Part shown: positions 12,310 through 21,724 of the stretch, piece after piece | How the letters are laid out: each line of letters starts with the position of its first letter | Numbering within the stretch: position 1 is the first letter of the stretch | Assembly: GCA_947624665.1 (NCBI GenBank) | Contig: CANQLK010000005.1 | Location: 1-29,291, forward strand | DNA length: 29,291 bases | Source: Candidatus Gastranaerophilales bacterium | GTDB taxonomy: Bacteria; Cyanobacteriota; Vampirovibrionia; Gastranaerophilales; Gastranaerophilaceae | Direction of reading: 5' to 3' | The notes under the pieces: generated by a model | What the model was told of the DNA's origin: nothing | Databases searched by the model: none | Seen by the model: the letters and a program-made list of their open reading frames with translations, nothing else | Position numbers and translations under genes: made by a program

Positions 12310-13392
12310 ATGGAAGAAATGCTTGAAAAAATACTTCAAATAGAAAATAAATATATTGAACTGGGTCAAATATTATCCGATCCCGAGGTAATACAAGATT
12401 ATAACAGATTTAAAGCTTTATCAAAGCAAAGAAAAGCAATGGAAGAAACGGTCGAAGTCTATCACGCTTGGAAAGATGCGGAACAATCGGTTAAAGATGC
12501 GCAAGAAATGATTAAAAGCGAATCAGATGAAACGATGAGAAATTTTCTTCACGACGAAATAAAAACAAATGAAGAAAAAATGCAAGAGCTTGAAGAAAAA
12601 ATGAGAGTTTTATTACTACCAAGAGACCCCATGGATGACAAAGACATTATGTTGGAAATAAGGGGATCTGCAGGTGGTGATGAGGCTAATATCTTTGCGG
12701 GTGATTTAATGAGAATGTATTTGAGATACGCTGATAAACAAGGATGGCAAACTCAAATACTCAGCAAAACCGACTGTGAAGCAGGCGGTGTATCGGAAGT
12801 CATAATCTCAGTAAAAGGAGACAGCATATATTCAAAATTAAAATATGAATCGGGAGTTCACCGTGTGCAAAGAGTTCCCGCAACAGAATCTCAAGGAAGG
12901 GTGCACACCTCAACGGCTACGGTAGCCGTCATGCCTGAAGTCGACGATGTTGAAATAGAACTTAATATGAACGATATAGAAATTACAACGGCACGCTCGG
13001 GTGGTGCGGGCGGACAAAACGTAAATAAAGTAGAAACGGCGGCCCGAGTCTTTCATAAGCCGACGGGGATTATGATTTTCTGCACGGAAGAACGTTCACA
13101 GCTTCAAAATAAAGAAAGAGCACTTCAAATATTAAAAGCAAAACTTTATGATATGGAAGTTCAAAAGCAAATGAAAGAAGTAACAGACCTTCGTCGTTCG
13201 CAAGTAGGAACAGGCGACCGTTCGGAGCGTATAAGGACATATAATTTTCCACAAGGACGTCTTACCGATCACCGTATAGGTCAAAATTTAAATGTATGGA
13301 CGGTTATCGACGGCGATCTTGATGAACTTATAGGATTATTAATGGCTCACGACCAAAAATTAAAACTCGAAAAACTGGCTCAAATCAATTAA
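12310..13392 (+). CDS. prfA: Peptide chain release factor 1
   Basis: RF1 reads UAA and UAG stop codons and triggers release of the finished peptide. The 360-aa length is standard. The anticodon-like tripeptide PAT lies at 190-192 (GVHRVQRVPATESQGRVHTS), which marks it as RF1 rather than RF2. The catalytic GGQ is at 234-236 (GGAGGQNVNKVETA), and the glutamine there is the methylation target of PrmC. prmC, often next to prfA, is absent here. It sits 2 nt after thyX and 22 nt before rsmH. The arrangement links it with ribosome-related genes rpmE and rsmH. Confidence 0.97.
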   Translation: MEEMLEKILQIENKYIELGQILSDPEVIQDYNRFKALSKQRKAMEETVEVYHAWKDAEQSVKDAQEMIKSESDETMRNFLHDEIKTNEEKMQELEEKMRVLLLPRDPMDDKDIMLEIRGSAGGDEANIFAGDLMRMYLRYADKQGWQTQILSKTDCEAGGVSEVIISVKGDSIYSKLKYESGVHRVQRVPATESQGRVHTSTATVAVMPEVDDVEIELNMNDIEITTARSGGAGGQNVNKVETAARVFHKPTGIMIFCTEERSQLQNKERALQILKAKLYDMEVQKQMKEVTDLRRSQVGTGDRSERIRTYNFPQGRLTDHRIGQNLNVWTVIDGDLDELIGLLMAHDQKLKLEKLAQIN

Positions 13393-13414
13393 TAAGCAAG
13401 AAGGAATAAAATAA

Positions 13415-14383
13415 ATGCAGGAATATAAGCACTATCCTGTAATGTTAAATGAAGCTGTCGATGCACTTAATTGCAGTGATGGCAAACTATATATAGATGC
13501 GACCCTTGGAGGAGGCAGCTACAGCGAGCTTATTTTAAAAAGAATATCGCCATCAGGGCAGCTTATTTCTTTTGATGTCGATATTGATGCAATTAATGCT
13601 TCACGTGAAAAATTAAAAGATTACAAAAATTTAACGATTGTAAATGATTCTTATACAAACATTAAGAAATATTTAGAAAAAAATAATATTAAAGAAATAA
13701 ATGGGGGAATTGTTTTTGACTTAGGAGCCTCAACTCATCAATTAACTTCTGACACAAGAGGTTTCAGTTTCTTAAAAGATTCCGAACTCGATATGAGATT
13801 TAATCAATCATCCAAAAAATCAGCCATTGACGTAATTAACGGATACCCCGAGGACGAATTAGTGCGTATTTTTAGCGAATACGGCGAAGAACGGTTTTCA
13901 AAAAGGATTGCAAAAAAAATAATAGAAACACGAAAAAAAGCTAAAATAAAAACAACTAAAGAGCTTGTAAATATTGTCTTTGAAGCCACTCCAAGAATAA
14001 AATCAAAAATTCATCCGGCTACAAGAATTTTTCAGGCTGTAAGAATTGAAGTTAATGATGAACTTAACAATATTAAAAATACGTTAAATGATGTGCTTAC
14101 ATTATTATCAAATGGTGCTATACTATCAGTAGTTACATTCCATTCATTGGAGGATAGAATAGTAAAAAATATATTTAAATACTATTCTAAAGAATGGACA
14201 GGGGATGCACTTGAAAATGAACGGGAAAAATTCAGGGCAATGCCGGAGGAAACTGAATTTCATCAACCCATATTACAGTTGATAACAAAGAAACCGATAG
14301 TTGCAAGTGCGCAAGAAGTAAGGGTAAATCCGCCTTCAAGATCGGCAAAGTTGAGGGCAGCCGTAAGAATAAATAAAGAATAA
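13415..14383 (+). CDS. rsmH: 16S rRNA (cytosine-1402-N4)-methyltransferase
   Basis: RsmH (MraW) methylates C1402 in the ribosomal P site using SAM. The 322-aa protein begins EYKHYPVMLNEAVDAL, then the SAM loop YIDATLGGGSYSE (27-37). FDLGASTHQL follows, then the DTRGFSF segment and VTFHSLEDRIVK near the C-terminus. The ending NPPSRSAKLRAAVRI is typical. AAGGA at 13400-13404 is spaced 10 nt from the ATG. It is the first gene of the dcw-type group in this cluster (rsmH, FtsL-like, ftsI, murE). The usual regulator gene mraZ is not upstream. Confidence 0.96.
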   Translation: MQEYKHYPVMLNEAVDALNCSDGKLYIDATLGGGSYSELILKRISPSGQLISFDVDIDAINASREKLKDYKNLTIVNDSYTNIKKYLEKNNIKEINGGIVFDLGASTHQLTSDTRGFSFLKDSELDMRFNQSSKKSAIDVINGYPEDELVRIFSEYGEERFSKRIAKKIIETRKKAKIKTTKELVNIVFEATPRIKSKIHPATRIFQAVRIEVNDELNNIKNTLNDVLTLLSNGAILSVVTFHSLEDRIVKNIFKYYSKEWTGDALENEREKFRAMPEETEFHQPILQLITKKPIVASAQEVRVNPPSRSAKLRAAVRINKE

Positions 14384-14402
14384 TCTCAAGGGGAGACATT
14401 AA

Positions 14403-14849
14403 TTGAGCAGAAGTTCAATAAGATATATTGATTCAACATACGGATATGAACGTAATACGGTCAATGCACCGATTACAAATCCTGTTATATACGGTCGTTT
14501 TCCTAAATATGTTCATAAGAAAACCGCCGCAGAAAAAATCAATAAAGTTTTAAGTCTTATGCTTTTATTATTGGTATTTTTATCTCTTGTAAGTTATTAT
14601 TTTGTTTCGGACAGCGAAAAGAACATGAATAATTTAGGGCGGGAAATCGTTTCTTTATCTAATGAAAATATTGAACTTCAAAATAAATTAGATAATTTGC
14701 ATTCATTTAAGAAGATAGATTCAGCTATATTGGAAAATGCGGAGTTGGATACTGCTAAAAATATAATAGAAGTACCCGAAATAAAAATGAATTCCAAGCC
14801 GAAAATTAATCCTATACCTGTCAATTACGGTTGGACAATCGGATATTAA
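14403..14849 (+). CDS. FtsL/DivIC-like septum protein
   Basis: The 148-aa protein has a cytoplasmic N-terminus (about 1-48), one TM helix (about 49-68, VLSLMLLLLVFLSLVSYYF) and a short coiled coil (about 70-100). The layout and its position between rsmH and ftsI are those of FtsL, the bitopic divisome protein that activates FtsWI. Sequence similarity is low, as usual for FtsL. The first 48 residues are longer than in many FtsL proteins. The start is a TTG supported by AAGGGGAG at 14389-14396 with 6-nt spacing. There is no upstream ATG in frame near it. The C-terminal tail PIPVNYGWTIGY is probably periplasmic. DivIC-like or an unrelated coiled-coil protein are alternatives. Confidence 0.75.
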   Translation: MSRSSIRYIDSTYGYERNTVNAPITNPVIYGRFPKYVHKKTAAEKINKVLSLMLLLLVFLSLVSYYFVSDSEKNMNNLGREIVSLSNENIELQNKLDNLHSFKKIDSAILENAELDTAKNIIEVPEIKMNSKPKINPIPVNYGWTIGY

Positions 14850-14914
14850 TTTAAGTTAAATTATTTAAAGTTTGCTGATATTATGCTACGCTAGTATTGG
14901 TTAAAATTTGGGAT

Positions 14915-16630
14915 ATGAAAGAAAACAGCGAAAAAGACAGAATAAAACAAGTGGAAAAGCGTATTAAATATGCGCATGTTTTTTTTCTTGCTATGTTTAT
15001 CTTCTCGATATTATACTTATTTTCGCTTCAAATACTTGATGTAAGGCATTATAAAACGAAGGCAAAAAATCAGAGATACAGTAAAAGTTTTATAATGCGT
15101 GGGCAAATTCTTGACAGAAACGGTTTAAGGTTGGCTTCGGATAAAACTTCATATAATTTGTATGCACACAGAGAATATTTTGACCATACACCCGAAGAGC
15201 TTGCAGAAATTTTATCTCCTTATTTGGAGATTGATAAAAAAACAATAATAGAACATATAAATAAAGGAGCAACGGTAATTCTTTTAAAGAAAGACGTAGA
15301 CAGGCAAAAAGCCGAGCAGATAAAAAAACTCGGATTAAGGGAATTGAGTCTTGATAAAAAGAATGAGAGGGTATATCCTCAAGATGAGCTTGCGGCACAC
15401 ATTATAGGTTATTACAATCCCGATGCGCAAACGGCTTCAGGCGTTGAACTTACAGCAAAGGATAAATTGGATAATGTAAAGGATAAAGTAGAAGTTCAAA
15501 GAACGCCCAGAGGCGATATTATATACGATACGGCAACCGATCCTGTTTTGGCGGCAACGCCTCAAATCGGAGAAACTGTCACTTTGACAATAGATTCCGC
15601 TATTCAGCACGTTTGCGAAAAAGAGCTTTTGAATATAATTACTCAAAAACAAGCTGCAAGAGGTGCGGTTATAGTAATGAATCCTCATAACGGTGAGATT
15701 TTAGGTTATGCGGTCTATCCCCGTTACAACCCGAACAATTATAAAAAAGTTTCGGCAATTAATTTGAAAAATTGGACATTATCTGATGTATATCCGCCGG
15801 GTTCGACATTTAAAACTTTAACTGTTGCCGCAGGCATAGAGAGCGGAAAAATTAACAAAAATTCCACAGTACTTGATACGGGGAAAATGCAGCTTGGAAG
15901 TTGGACGGTACAAAATTATGACTATCATAAACATCCGTTCCCGGGACATATAAATCTTATTTATTTACTTGAACATTCAAGTAACGTAGGAAGCGCAAAT
16001 ATAGCATTAATGATGAGACCCGAAGAATTTTATAAGATTCTGACTGATTTAGGGATAGGAAAGAAAACGGGAATTGATTTAAACGGAGAATCATCAGGAT
16101 TACTGCCCAAGCCGAAATCTTGGGACAAATCAAGACAAGCTACCATGGGATACGGCTACGGAGCTTCCGTTACGGCTATTCAGATGGTTAGTGCCGTAAG
16201 TGCTTTAGCTAATGACGGGGTAAGAGTTACTCCTCACGTTATAAAATATTCACCCGAAGAAGAAGCTGAAAAAGTTCAAAAAATTCAAGCGCTTAAACCT
16301 GAAACTGCAAGAACGGTTACAAATCTTTTGGCAGAAAGCGTAGGTCGTTCAAGAGCGGCAATAAATCTGGACAGATATACTGTTGCAGGTAAAACAGGAA
16401 CTTCAAGAAAACCTAACGAAAAGAGAAAAGGTTATTCTAATTCTTTGTATGCTTCCGTTATAGGATATTTACCCGCAAGTAATCCGCAAATACTGGTTTA
16501 TGTAGTTGTTGATTCGGCGAGTAACGGCCCTGTTTGGGGTAATACGGTTGCTGGCCCCATATTTAAAGAAGTAGCAAATCAATGTGCGAGAATTTTAAAT
16601 ATTCCGCCGGATAAAAATGTTGTACAATAG
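14915..16630 (+). CDS. ftsI: Septal peptidoglycan transpeptidase (class B PBP, FtsI-type)
   Basis: FtsI (PBP3) cross-links septal peptidoglycan with FtsW. The 571-aa protein has a TM helix at about 22-42, then the dimerisation domain with MRGQILDRNGLRLA (61-74). The transpeptidase domain has the catalytic motif S297-TF-K300 (YPPGSTFKTL), SSN at 355-357 and KTGT at 494-497. The ATG at 14915 is preferred to a TTG at 14897. Neither has a strong ribosome site, so the start is uncertain by six codons. It sits 65 nt after the FtsL-like gene and 14 nt before murE. No PASTA domains are present. FtsI is favoured over the elongation PBP2 by its place in the dcw group. Confidence 0.93.
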   Translation: MKENSEKDRIKQVEKRIKYAHVFFLAMFIFSILYLFSLQILDVRHYKTKAKNQRYSKSFIMRGQILDRNGLRLASDKTSYNLYAHREYFDHTPEELAEILSPYLEIDKKTIIEHINKGATVILLKKDVDRQKAEQIKKLGLRELSLDKKNERVYPQDELAAHIIGYYNPDAQTASGVELTAKDKLDNVKDKVEVQRTPRGDIIYDTATDPVLAATPQIGETVTLTIDSAIQHVCEKELLNIITQKQAARGAVIVMNPHNGEILGYAVYPRYNPNNYKKVSAINLKNWTLSDVYPPGSTFKTLTVAAGIESGKINKNSTVLDTGKMQLGSWTVQNYDYHKHPFPGHINLIYLLEHSSNVGSANIALMMRPEEFYKILTDLGIGKKTGIDLNGESSGLLPKPKSWDKSRQATMGYGYGASVTAIQMVSAVSALANDGVRVTPHVIKYSPEEEAEKVQKIQALKPETARTVTNLLAESVGRSRAAINLDRYTVAGKTGTSRKPNEKRKGYSNSLYASVIGYLPASNPQILVYVVVDSASNGPVWGNTVAGPIFKEVANQCARILNIPPDKNVVQ

Positions 16631-16644
16631 TAAAAGAGGTATAT

Positions 16645-18114
16645 ATGCATTTAAGTGAAGTAATAAAATTGTTAGATGACTATAAAACCAAAAATTATAA
16701 TGATGTTGAAATAGAAGGAATATCATATAATTCTTTGCTAACAAAGCAGGGAGATATATTTATATGTATAAGAGGCGAAACTTCAGACGGACATAAATAT
16801 GCTCGCTCGGCGGTAGAAAATGGAGCTTCGGCACTATTTTGCGAAGAAGAATTAGAATTGAATGTTCCGCAAATTATAGTTAAAGATACAAAAAGAACGA
16901 TGGCAAAAATTGCCTCCGCTTTTTACGGTGAGCCTTCAAAAAACATTAATTTGATTGGAGTAACGGGAACAAACGGAAAAACTACAGTTACTCACCTTAT
17001 TCAAAGAATTATAGAAGAAAATAGTGAAAAATGTGCATTAATAGGTACTTTGGGTTATAAATTATCAAGTACTGACAGTTATAAGGAAGCAAAACATACA
17101 ACACCTCAACCGCCTGAACTGCAAAGAGATTTAAGGCTTATGTCAGACAGAGGAATTAATAATGTAGTTATGGAAGTAAGTTCTCATTCGTTAGAACAGC
17201 AAAGAGTAGGGTGTTGTGATTTTGACGGTGCAGTCTTTACAAATCTTACTCAAGATCATTTGGACTATCATATTACAATGAGCAATTATTTTAAAGCTAA
17301 AGCAATGCTGTTTGAAGGTCTTAAGCAGGGAGCTTTTGCTGTTATAAATGCCGATGATTCTTATGCCGATGACTTTTTAAAAGTCATTCCAGAAAAAGTT
17401 AAGGTCATTACATACGGAGTAAAAAATAATTGTGACGTAAAAGCTGAAAATATTGATTTTTCAATAGACGGAGCAAAATTGGATGTTGTTTATAATAATA
17501 CTACTTATAAGTTAAACTTACATCTTAACGGAATGTTTAGTGTATACAATGCGCTTGCGGCGTTTGCAGCAGGTCTTTCGATGAATATAAATTGCAATAC
17601 GATTATAAAAGCACTTGAAAACACAAAAAGCGTTGCGGGCAGATTTGAAATAGTCAACAAAAAACCTTTAGTTATAGTTGATTATGCGCATACTCCCGAC
17701 GGACTTGAAAATGTTCTTAAAGCTGCAAGGGAATTAACTCCTGAAACTTCTGATTTAATATGCCTGTTCGGCTGCGGTGGGGACAGAGATACTACAAAAC
17801 GTCCTAAAATGGGAAAAATTGCCGATGAATTATCGGATAAAATTGTTGTTACCTCTGATAACCCCAGAAGCGAGGATCCTCAGCTTATAATTTCGGATAT
17901 TATGACGGGTATAAAAACTGTTGATACAAAAAGAGTATTTGTAGAACCTGACAGAAGGCAGGCTATAAAGTTCTTAAAATCAATTTCCAAGCCTGAAGAC
18001 GTTATAGTTATTGCAGGAAAAGGGCATGAAGACTATCAAATTTTGAAAAACGAAACAATTCATTTTGATGACAGAGAAGAAGCAAGAAAAGTTTTTGCAG
18101 GAGTTACTATATAA
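16645..18114 (+). CDS. murE: UDP-MurNAc-tripeptide synthetase, meso-DAP type
   Basis: MurE adds the third amino acid to UDP-MurNAc-L-Ala-D-Glu in the cytoplasm. The 489-aa protein has the ATP loop GVTGTNGKTT (105-114), HTTPQPPELQRDL for substrate, SSHSLEQQRV and a carbamylated-lysine candidate K219 in YFKAKAMLF. DNPR at 405-408 is the motif that selects meso-diaminopimelate, so the wall should be DAP type. AAGAGG lies 6 nt before the ATG. ftsI is upstream and gpsA is 13 nt downstream. murF, mraY and other dcw genes do not follow, so the cluster is shortened. Confidence 0.97.
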   Translation: MHLSEVIKLLDDYKTKNYNDVEIEGISYNSLLTKQGDIFICIRGETSDGHKYARSAVENGASALFCEEELELNVPQIIVKDTKRTMAKIASAFYGEPSKNINLIGVTGTNGKTTVTHLIQRIIEENSEKCALIGTLGYKLSSTDSYKEAKHTTPQPPELQRDLRLMSDRGINNVVMEVSSHSLEQQRVGCCDFDGAVFTNLTQDHLDYHITMSNYFKAKAMLFEGLKQGAFAVINADDSYADDFLKVIPEKVKVITYGVKNNCDVKAENIDFSIDGAKLDVVYNNTTYKLNLHLNGMFSVYNALAAFAAGLSMNINCNTIIKALENTKSVAGRFEIVNKKPLVIVDYAHTPDGLENVLKAARELTPETSDLICLFGCGGDRDTTKRPKMGKIADELSDKIVVTSDNPRSEDPQLIISDIMTGIKTVDTKRVFVEPDRRQAIKFLKSISKPEDVIVIAGKGHEDYQILKNETIHFDDREEARKVFAGVTI

Positions 18115-18127
18115 AAGGAGGGAACAG

Positions 18128-19135
18128 ATGAAACTGACGGTAATAGGACCTGGCTGCTGGGGGTTAACTCTCGCTTGGCTTTTAAATAACAACTTTGATG
18201 ATATATGTGTTTGGGGTAGGACTCAGGATTTATCTGATGAACTTAAGCAATATAAAAGAGTATCAAAACCTCTTCCCGTACAACTTGATTCAAGAGTTGA
18301 AATAACCGATAACCTTTCCGAAGCCATTGAAGGCGCAGAGGTGATTTTACTTGTTGTAGCCACCTCAGGTATTCGCCCTGTCTGCAAACAACTTAGAGAA
18401 GTCGGTTTAAAAAATAATCAAATCCTTGTAAACCTATCTAAAGGACTTGAACTCCCTTCGTTAAAAAGAATGTCCGAAGTTATTAAAGATGAACTCCCTG
18501 ACAGTAAATTGGTAATATTATCGGGCCCTACGCTTGCAAGAGAAATACTTAACGGCTGCCCTACCGCCGCTTCCGTTGCTTCTGATGATATGCAGGCTGC
18601 AGAATATATTCAAAAACATTTAACCGTTCCTTCCAAGTTCAGATTATATACAAATCCAGACGTTATTGGCGTCGAACTCGGCGGCAGCTTAAAAAACGTT
18701 ATAGCAATAGCTTCGGGTTTTGCTGATGCAATGGCATTGGGAGATAATTGCAGAGGCTCTTTATTAACCAGAGGTATGGCTGAAATAGTTAGAGTCAGCG
18801 TAGCTCTTGGTGCCAGTCCTTCCACTTTATACGGACTTTCAGGCATGGGGGATTTAATTGCTACCTGTTCCAGTCCTTTCAGCAGAAATTTTACGGTAGG
18901 TTCAATGCTCGGCAAAGGCAAAAAAATAGATGATATTTTAAATGAACTTGGTTCTGTCGCAGAAGGTGTAAAAACTTCTAAAGCTCTTTGCGAACTCGCC
19001 GAAAAACTTAATATTGACGTTCCCGTTTCTTCCGCTATCTATGAAGCTGTTTACACTGATATTACTCCAAAGGAAGTTCTTAATAAACTAATGAACAGAA
19101 AATTGAAGCAGGAAGATATTTATGAATTACAATAG
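18128..19135 (+). CDS. gpsA: NAD(P)-dependent glycerol-3-phosphate dehydrogenase
   Basis: GpsA reduces dihydroxyacetone phosphate to sn-glycerol-3-phosphate for phospholipid synthesis. The 335-aa protein has the nucleotide loop GPGCWG (7-12), NLSKGLE with K105, LSGPTLAREI and GGSLKNVIAI with the catalytic-type K189. GDNCRGSLLTRGMAE and GLSGMGDLIATCSS follow. The ATG at 18128 is supported by AAAGGAGG at 18114-18121. An in-frame ATG at 18065 lies inside murE and would not fit homologues. It ends the long plus-strand cluster. A hairpin terminator at 19136-19163 begins at the very next base. Confidence 0.96.
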   Translation: MKLTVIGPGCWGLTLAWLLNNNFDDICVWGRTQDLSDELKQYKRVSKPLPVQLDSRVEITDNLSEAIEGAEVILLVVATSGIRPVCKQLREVGLKNNQILVNLSKGLELPSLKRMSEVIKDELPDSKLVILSGPTLAREILNGCPTAASVASDDMQAAEYIQKHLTVPSKFRLYTNPDVIGVELGGSLKNVIAIASGFADAMALGDNCRGSLLTRGMAEIVRVSVALGASPSTLYGLSGMGDLIATCSSPFSRNFTVGSMLGKGKKIDDILNELGSVAEGVKTSKALCELAEKLNIDVPVSSAIYEAVYTDITPKEVLNKLMNRKLKQEDIYELQ

Positions 19136-19173
19136 TTTAAGGACTTTTAAAATAGTCCTTAAATTCTTTTTTC
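19136..19173 (+). terminator. Terminator of gpsA, nested in the 3' end of the opposing gene
   Basis: TTTAAGGACT (19136-19145) and AGTCCTTAAA (19154-19163) form a perfect 10-bp stem with an 8-nt loop. TTCTTTTTTC follows on the plus strand. The stem also encodes the last codons and the stop of the cysteine-cluster gene on the minus strand. Confidence 0.75.
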
Positions 19174-19535
19174 ATAACTCTATATCCGCACCCGTCCAAC
19201 ATTTGCGCATTAATTGAAATTATTTTTTTCGGATAATCTCTGCATACTTTGGGCCGTTTTTTATATACATTACATTTGCCTTCTTCGGATAAAAACTTGC
19301 ACGTTAATATTATATCTCCATTTTCATCCGTCCCGTTTATATAAAATCTTTTATAGTGAGGAAAAATAAACTGCATAAACTTTAATTCACGTTCATTTTT
19401 CAGACCGTAACAACGAATTTGTCTGCAACAATTCCCGCACTTTAAACATTTCCCATCTATCGGGTATTTTAGTTTTTCGGGAACAAAGTATGATTTAATT
19501 TCATAGTATATTGATTTTACAAAATCCATAGACAT
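19137..19535 (-). CDS. YkgJ-family cysteine-cluster protein
   Basis: The 132-aa protein belongs to the YkgJ/UPF0153 group, proposed to bind zinc or an iron-sulfur cluster. The cysteines are C30, C33, C36, C37 (GKCLKCGNCCRQ), C42, C79, C88 (EGKCNVY), C98 (RPKVCRDYP) and C116. The RPxxCRxYP motif is diagnostic. The function is unknown in general, and no partner is evident here. It lies between two plus-strand genes and is convergent with gpsA, with one base between the stops. The start at 19535 has only a weak CGGA site. The ATG at 19529 is equally possible. Confidence 0.85.
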   Translation of the reverse strand: MSMDFVKSIYYEIKSYFVPEKLKYPIDGKCLKCGNCCRQIRCYGLKNERELKFMQFIFPHYKRFYINGTDENGDIILTCKFLSEEGKCNVYKKRPKVCRDYPKKIISINAQMLDGCGYRVMKKEFKDYFKSP

Positions 19536-19628
19536 TTGTTTACAATCCGAGTTCTTATGTTATTTATTTGGTAAAATACTAATATAAAGTATATCATTTA
19601 ATATTATAACAAATTACCGAGGAATTTA

Positions 19629-21719
19629 ATGAGCAGAAAAAGAGTGAAAAATCAAAATCCGTTTTTAAGCTTTTTAAAAATCATATTTGTGATTTGTATA
19701 GCTACGGGCATGGCGTTGTATTTCGCCATAAAAATGTATCTCGATGATTTAACACCGATTCCGCAATTAAATAATTATACAAGAAATATAGTAACACAGG
19801 TATATTCTTCTGATAATCATTTGATTAAGACTTTTCAAACATTCAGATATGAATATGTATCCATAAATGAAATTCCAAAGAGCATTAAAGATGCAATAAT
19901 TTCAACGGAGGATAAAAATTTTTATACTCACAAAGGATATGATATATTTGGCATTGCAAGATCCGTTATAGTTAATATAACTAATAAAATAACGCACAAA
20001 AGCGGAACACAAGGTGCAAGTACAATCACACAACAGCTTGCAAGAATTTTATTTTTGTCAAACGAGAAAACACTTACCAGAAAAATAAAAGAAATTGAGA
20101 TAGCGGCAAGAATAGAAAAAACAATATCGAAAGACAAAATATTGGAAATGTATTTGAACAATGTATATTTAGGTTCAGGCTCTTATGGAGTAAAGGCGGC
20201 AGCAGCTACATATTTTAACAAGAAATTATCCGATTTAACGATAGCGGAATCTGCACTGTTAGCAGGACTTCCGCAGGCTCCGTCGGTTTATTCTCCTTAT
20301 AAAAATATAAAACTTGCAAAAAAACGCAGAAATAAAGTGCTTAAAAGAATGTATATAATGAAAACCATTACTAAAGCACAGTATGAACAAGCTTTAAAGG
20401 AAGAAATCAAGCTTGATAAGAAAAACGGTCTTTTAAATACCAACGTAGCCCCGTATTTTATAGATTACGTACTAAAAGAACTGGAAGAATTAGGTTTTGA
20501 TGAAAGAGAAATATCCGAGGGCGGGTATAAAATAATAACAACGCTTAATTATGATGCACAGGTTGCCGCAAATGAAGCAATTAAGAAGAATATGAAAGCA
20601 TGGCATTTGAATAAAGTAAAAAATCAGGCGGCTTTATTCAGTTTTTCACCCACAACAGGTGCAATAATTGCATATTGCGGAGGAAAAGACTATGCCGAAA
20701 CTCAATATGACAGAGTAACACAAGCAATCAGACCTCCGGGTTCATCGTTCAAACCCATTGTTTATACCGCCGCAATCCATAAAGGATATTCACCGACGGA
20801 TATGGTGGATGATGCGCCGATTACGCTGGGCAATTGGAGTCCTAAAAATTACGGAAATAAATATAAAGGTAAAATGCCGTTATACAAGGCACTTGCATTA
20901 TCATCAAATGTCGTAGCCGTTAGACTTATCGAAAAAATTGGAATTCCTGCCGTTATTGAAATGGCTAAATCTCTTGGAATAACCACACCATTAACCAATG
21001 ACTATACTATTTCTCTGGGTTCAAACGGAGTTAAACTCTATGATATGGTTGTAGTATACGGTAATTTCGCAAACGGCGGATATAAAGTTAAACCTTATGC
21101 CATTGAAAAAATAGTTACACAAAGAGGAAAAGTTATCTATCAGGCAAGAAGAACAAAAATTAATAAAGTTCTTGATAAGGAAACAGCGGGCATAATGACC
21201 GCTATGCTTAGAAAGGTAATTACTTCAGGTACGGGAAGAGGTGCCGATATCGGTAAACCGATGGGCGGCAAAACAGGTACAACAAATGATAATAAAGATG
21301 CTTGGTTTATAGGTTTTACGCCTGATATTGTTACGGGTGTATTTATCGGCAACGATGATAACTCAAGTACAGGACTTACGGGAGGAAGCGCACCTGCAAG
21401 AATTTGGAAAGATATGATGACAGTTGCGACAAAAGAATACGGCAGTCCTGAGTTTGATTATCCCGAAGTCGATTTAAATATTATTCAGGAACCGATTTCT
21501 TCAGAAGAAGCTGCTGAAGCAACGAAAAATGAAGGGAATACTAATGAAACCACTCCCGAAAATTCGGATTCAAACAATGAGCAGGCAAACGAAAAAAAGG
21601 GAGGTATTATTCCCTTGCCTTCTGAAAGCTTTAAAACTATTCCCGTTCAATTGTCTATACCTGCAGAAGTCAAAAAGATTAATAAAACAGAAGCGCAACC
21701 GGAAATAACTATTGAATAA
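19629..21719 (+). CDS. Class A penicillin-binding protein 1A
   Basis: The bifunctional enzyme polymerises glycan strands and cross-links them on the outer face of the inner membrane. The 696-aa protein has a basic N-terminus and one TM helix (about 15-36). The GT51 glycosyltransferase domain contains STEDKNFYTHKG with catalytic E94 and GASTITQQLAR (129-139). The transpeptidase domain contains S372-SF-K375, SSN at 425-427 and KTGT at 548-551. After about 625 the tail is acidic and low in complexity (EEAAEATKNEGNTNETTPEN), probably flexible. GAGG at 19619-19622 is 6 nt before the ATG. It is a single-gene unit with an AT-rich 93-bp upstream gap shared with the divergent YkgJ-type gene. Its stop lies 5 nt from that of sucD. 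Confidence 0.95.
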   Translation: MSRKRVKNQNPFLSFLKIIFVICIATGMALYFAIKMYLDDLTPIPQLNNYTRNIVTQVYSSDNHLIKTFQTFRYEYVSINEIPKSIKDAIISTEDKNFYTHKGYDIFGIARSVIVNITNKITHKSGTQGASTITQQLARILFLSNEKTLTRKIKEIEIAARIEKTISKDKILEMYLNNVYLGSGSYGVKAAAATYFNKKLSDLTIAESALLAGLPQAPSVYSPYKNIKLAKKRRNKVLKRMYIMKTITKAQYEQALKEEIKLDKKNGLLNTNVAPYFIDYVLKELEELGFDEREISEGGYKIITTLNYDAQVAANEAIKKNMKAWHLNKVKNQAALFSFSPTTGAIIAYCGGKDYAETQYDRVTQAIRPPGSSFKPIVYTAAIHKGYSPTDMVDDAPITLGNWSPKNYGNKYKGKMPLYKALALSSNVVAVRLIEKIGIPAVIEMAKSLGITTPLTNDYTISLGSNGVKLYDMVVVYGNFANGGYKVKPYAIEKIVTQRGKVIYQARRTKINKVLDKETAGIMTAMLRKVITSGTGRGADIGKPMGGKTGTTNDNKDAWFIGFTPDIVTGVFIGNDDNSSTGLTGGSAPARIWKDMMTVATKEYGSPEFDYPEVDLNIIQEPISSEEAAEATKNEGNTNETTPENSDSNNEQANEKKGGIIPLPSESFKTIPVQLSIPAEVKKINKTEAQPEITIE

Positions 21720-21724
21720 ATTTA

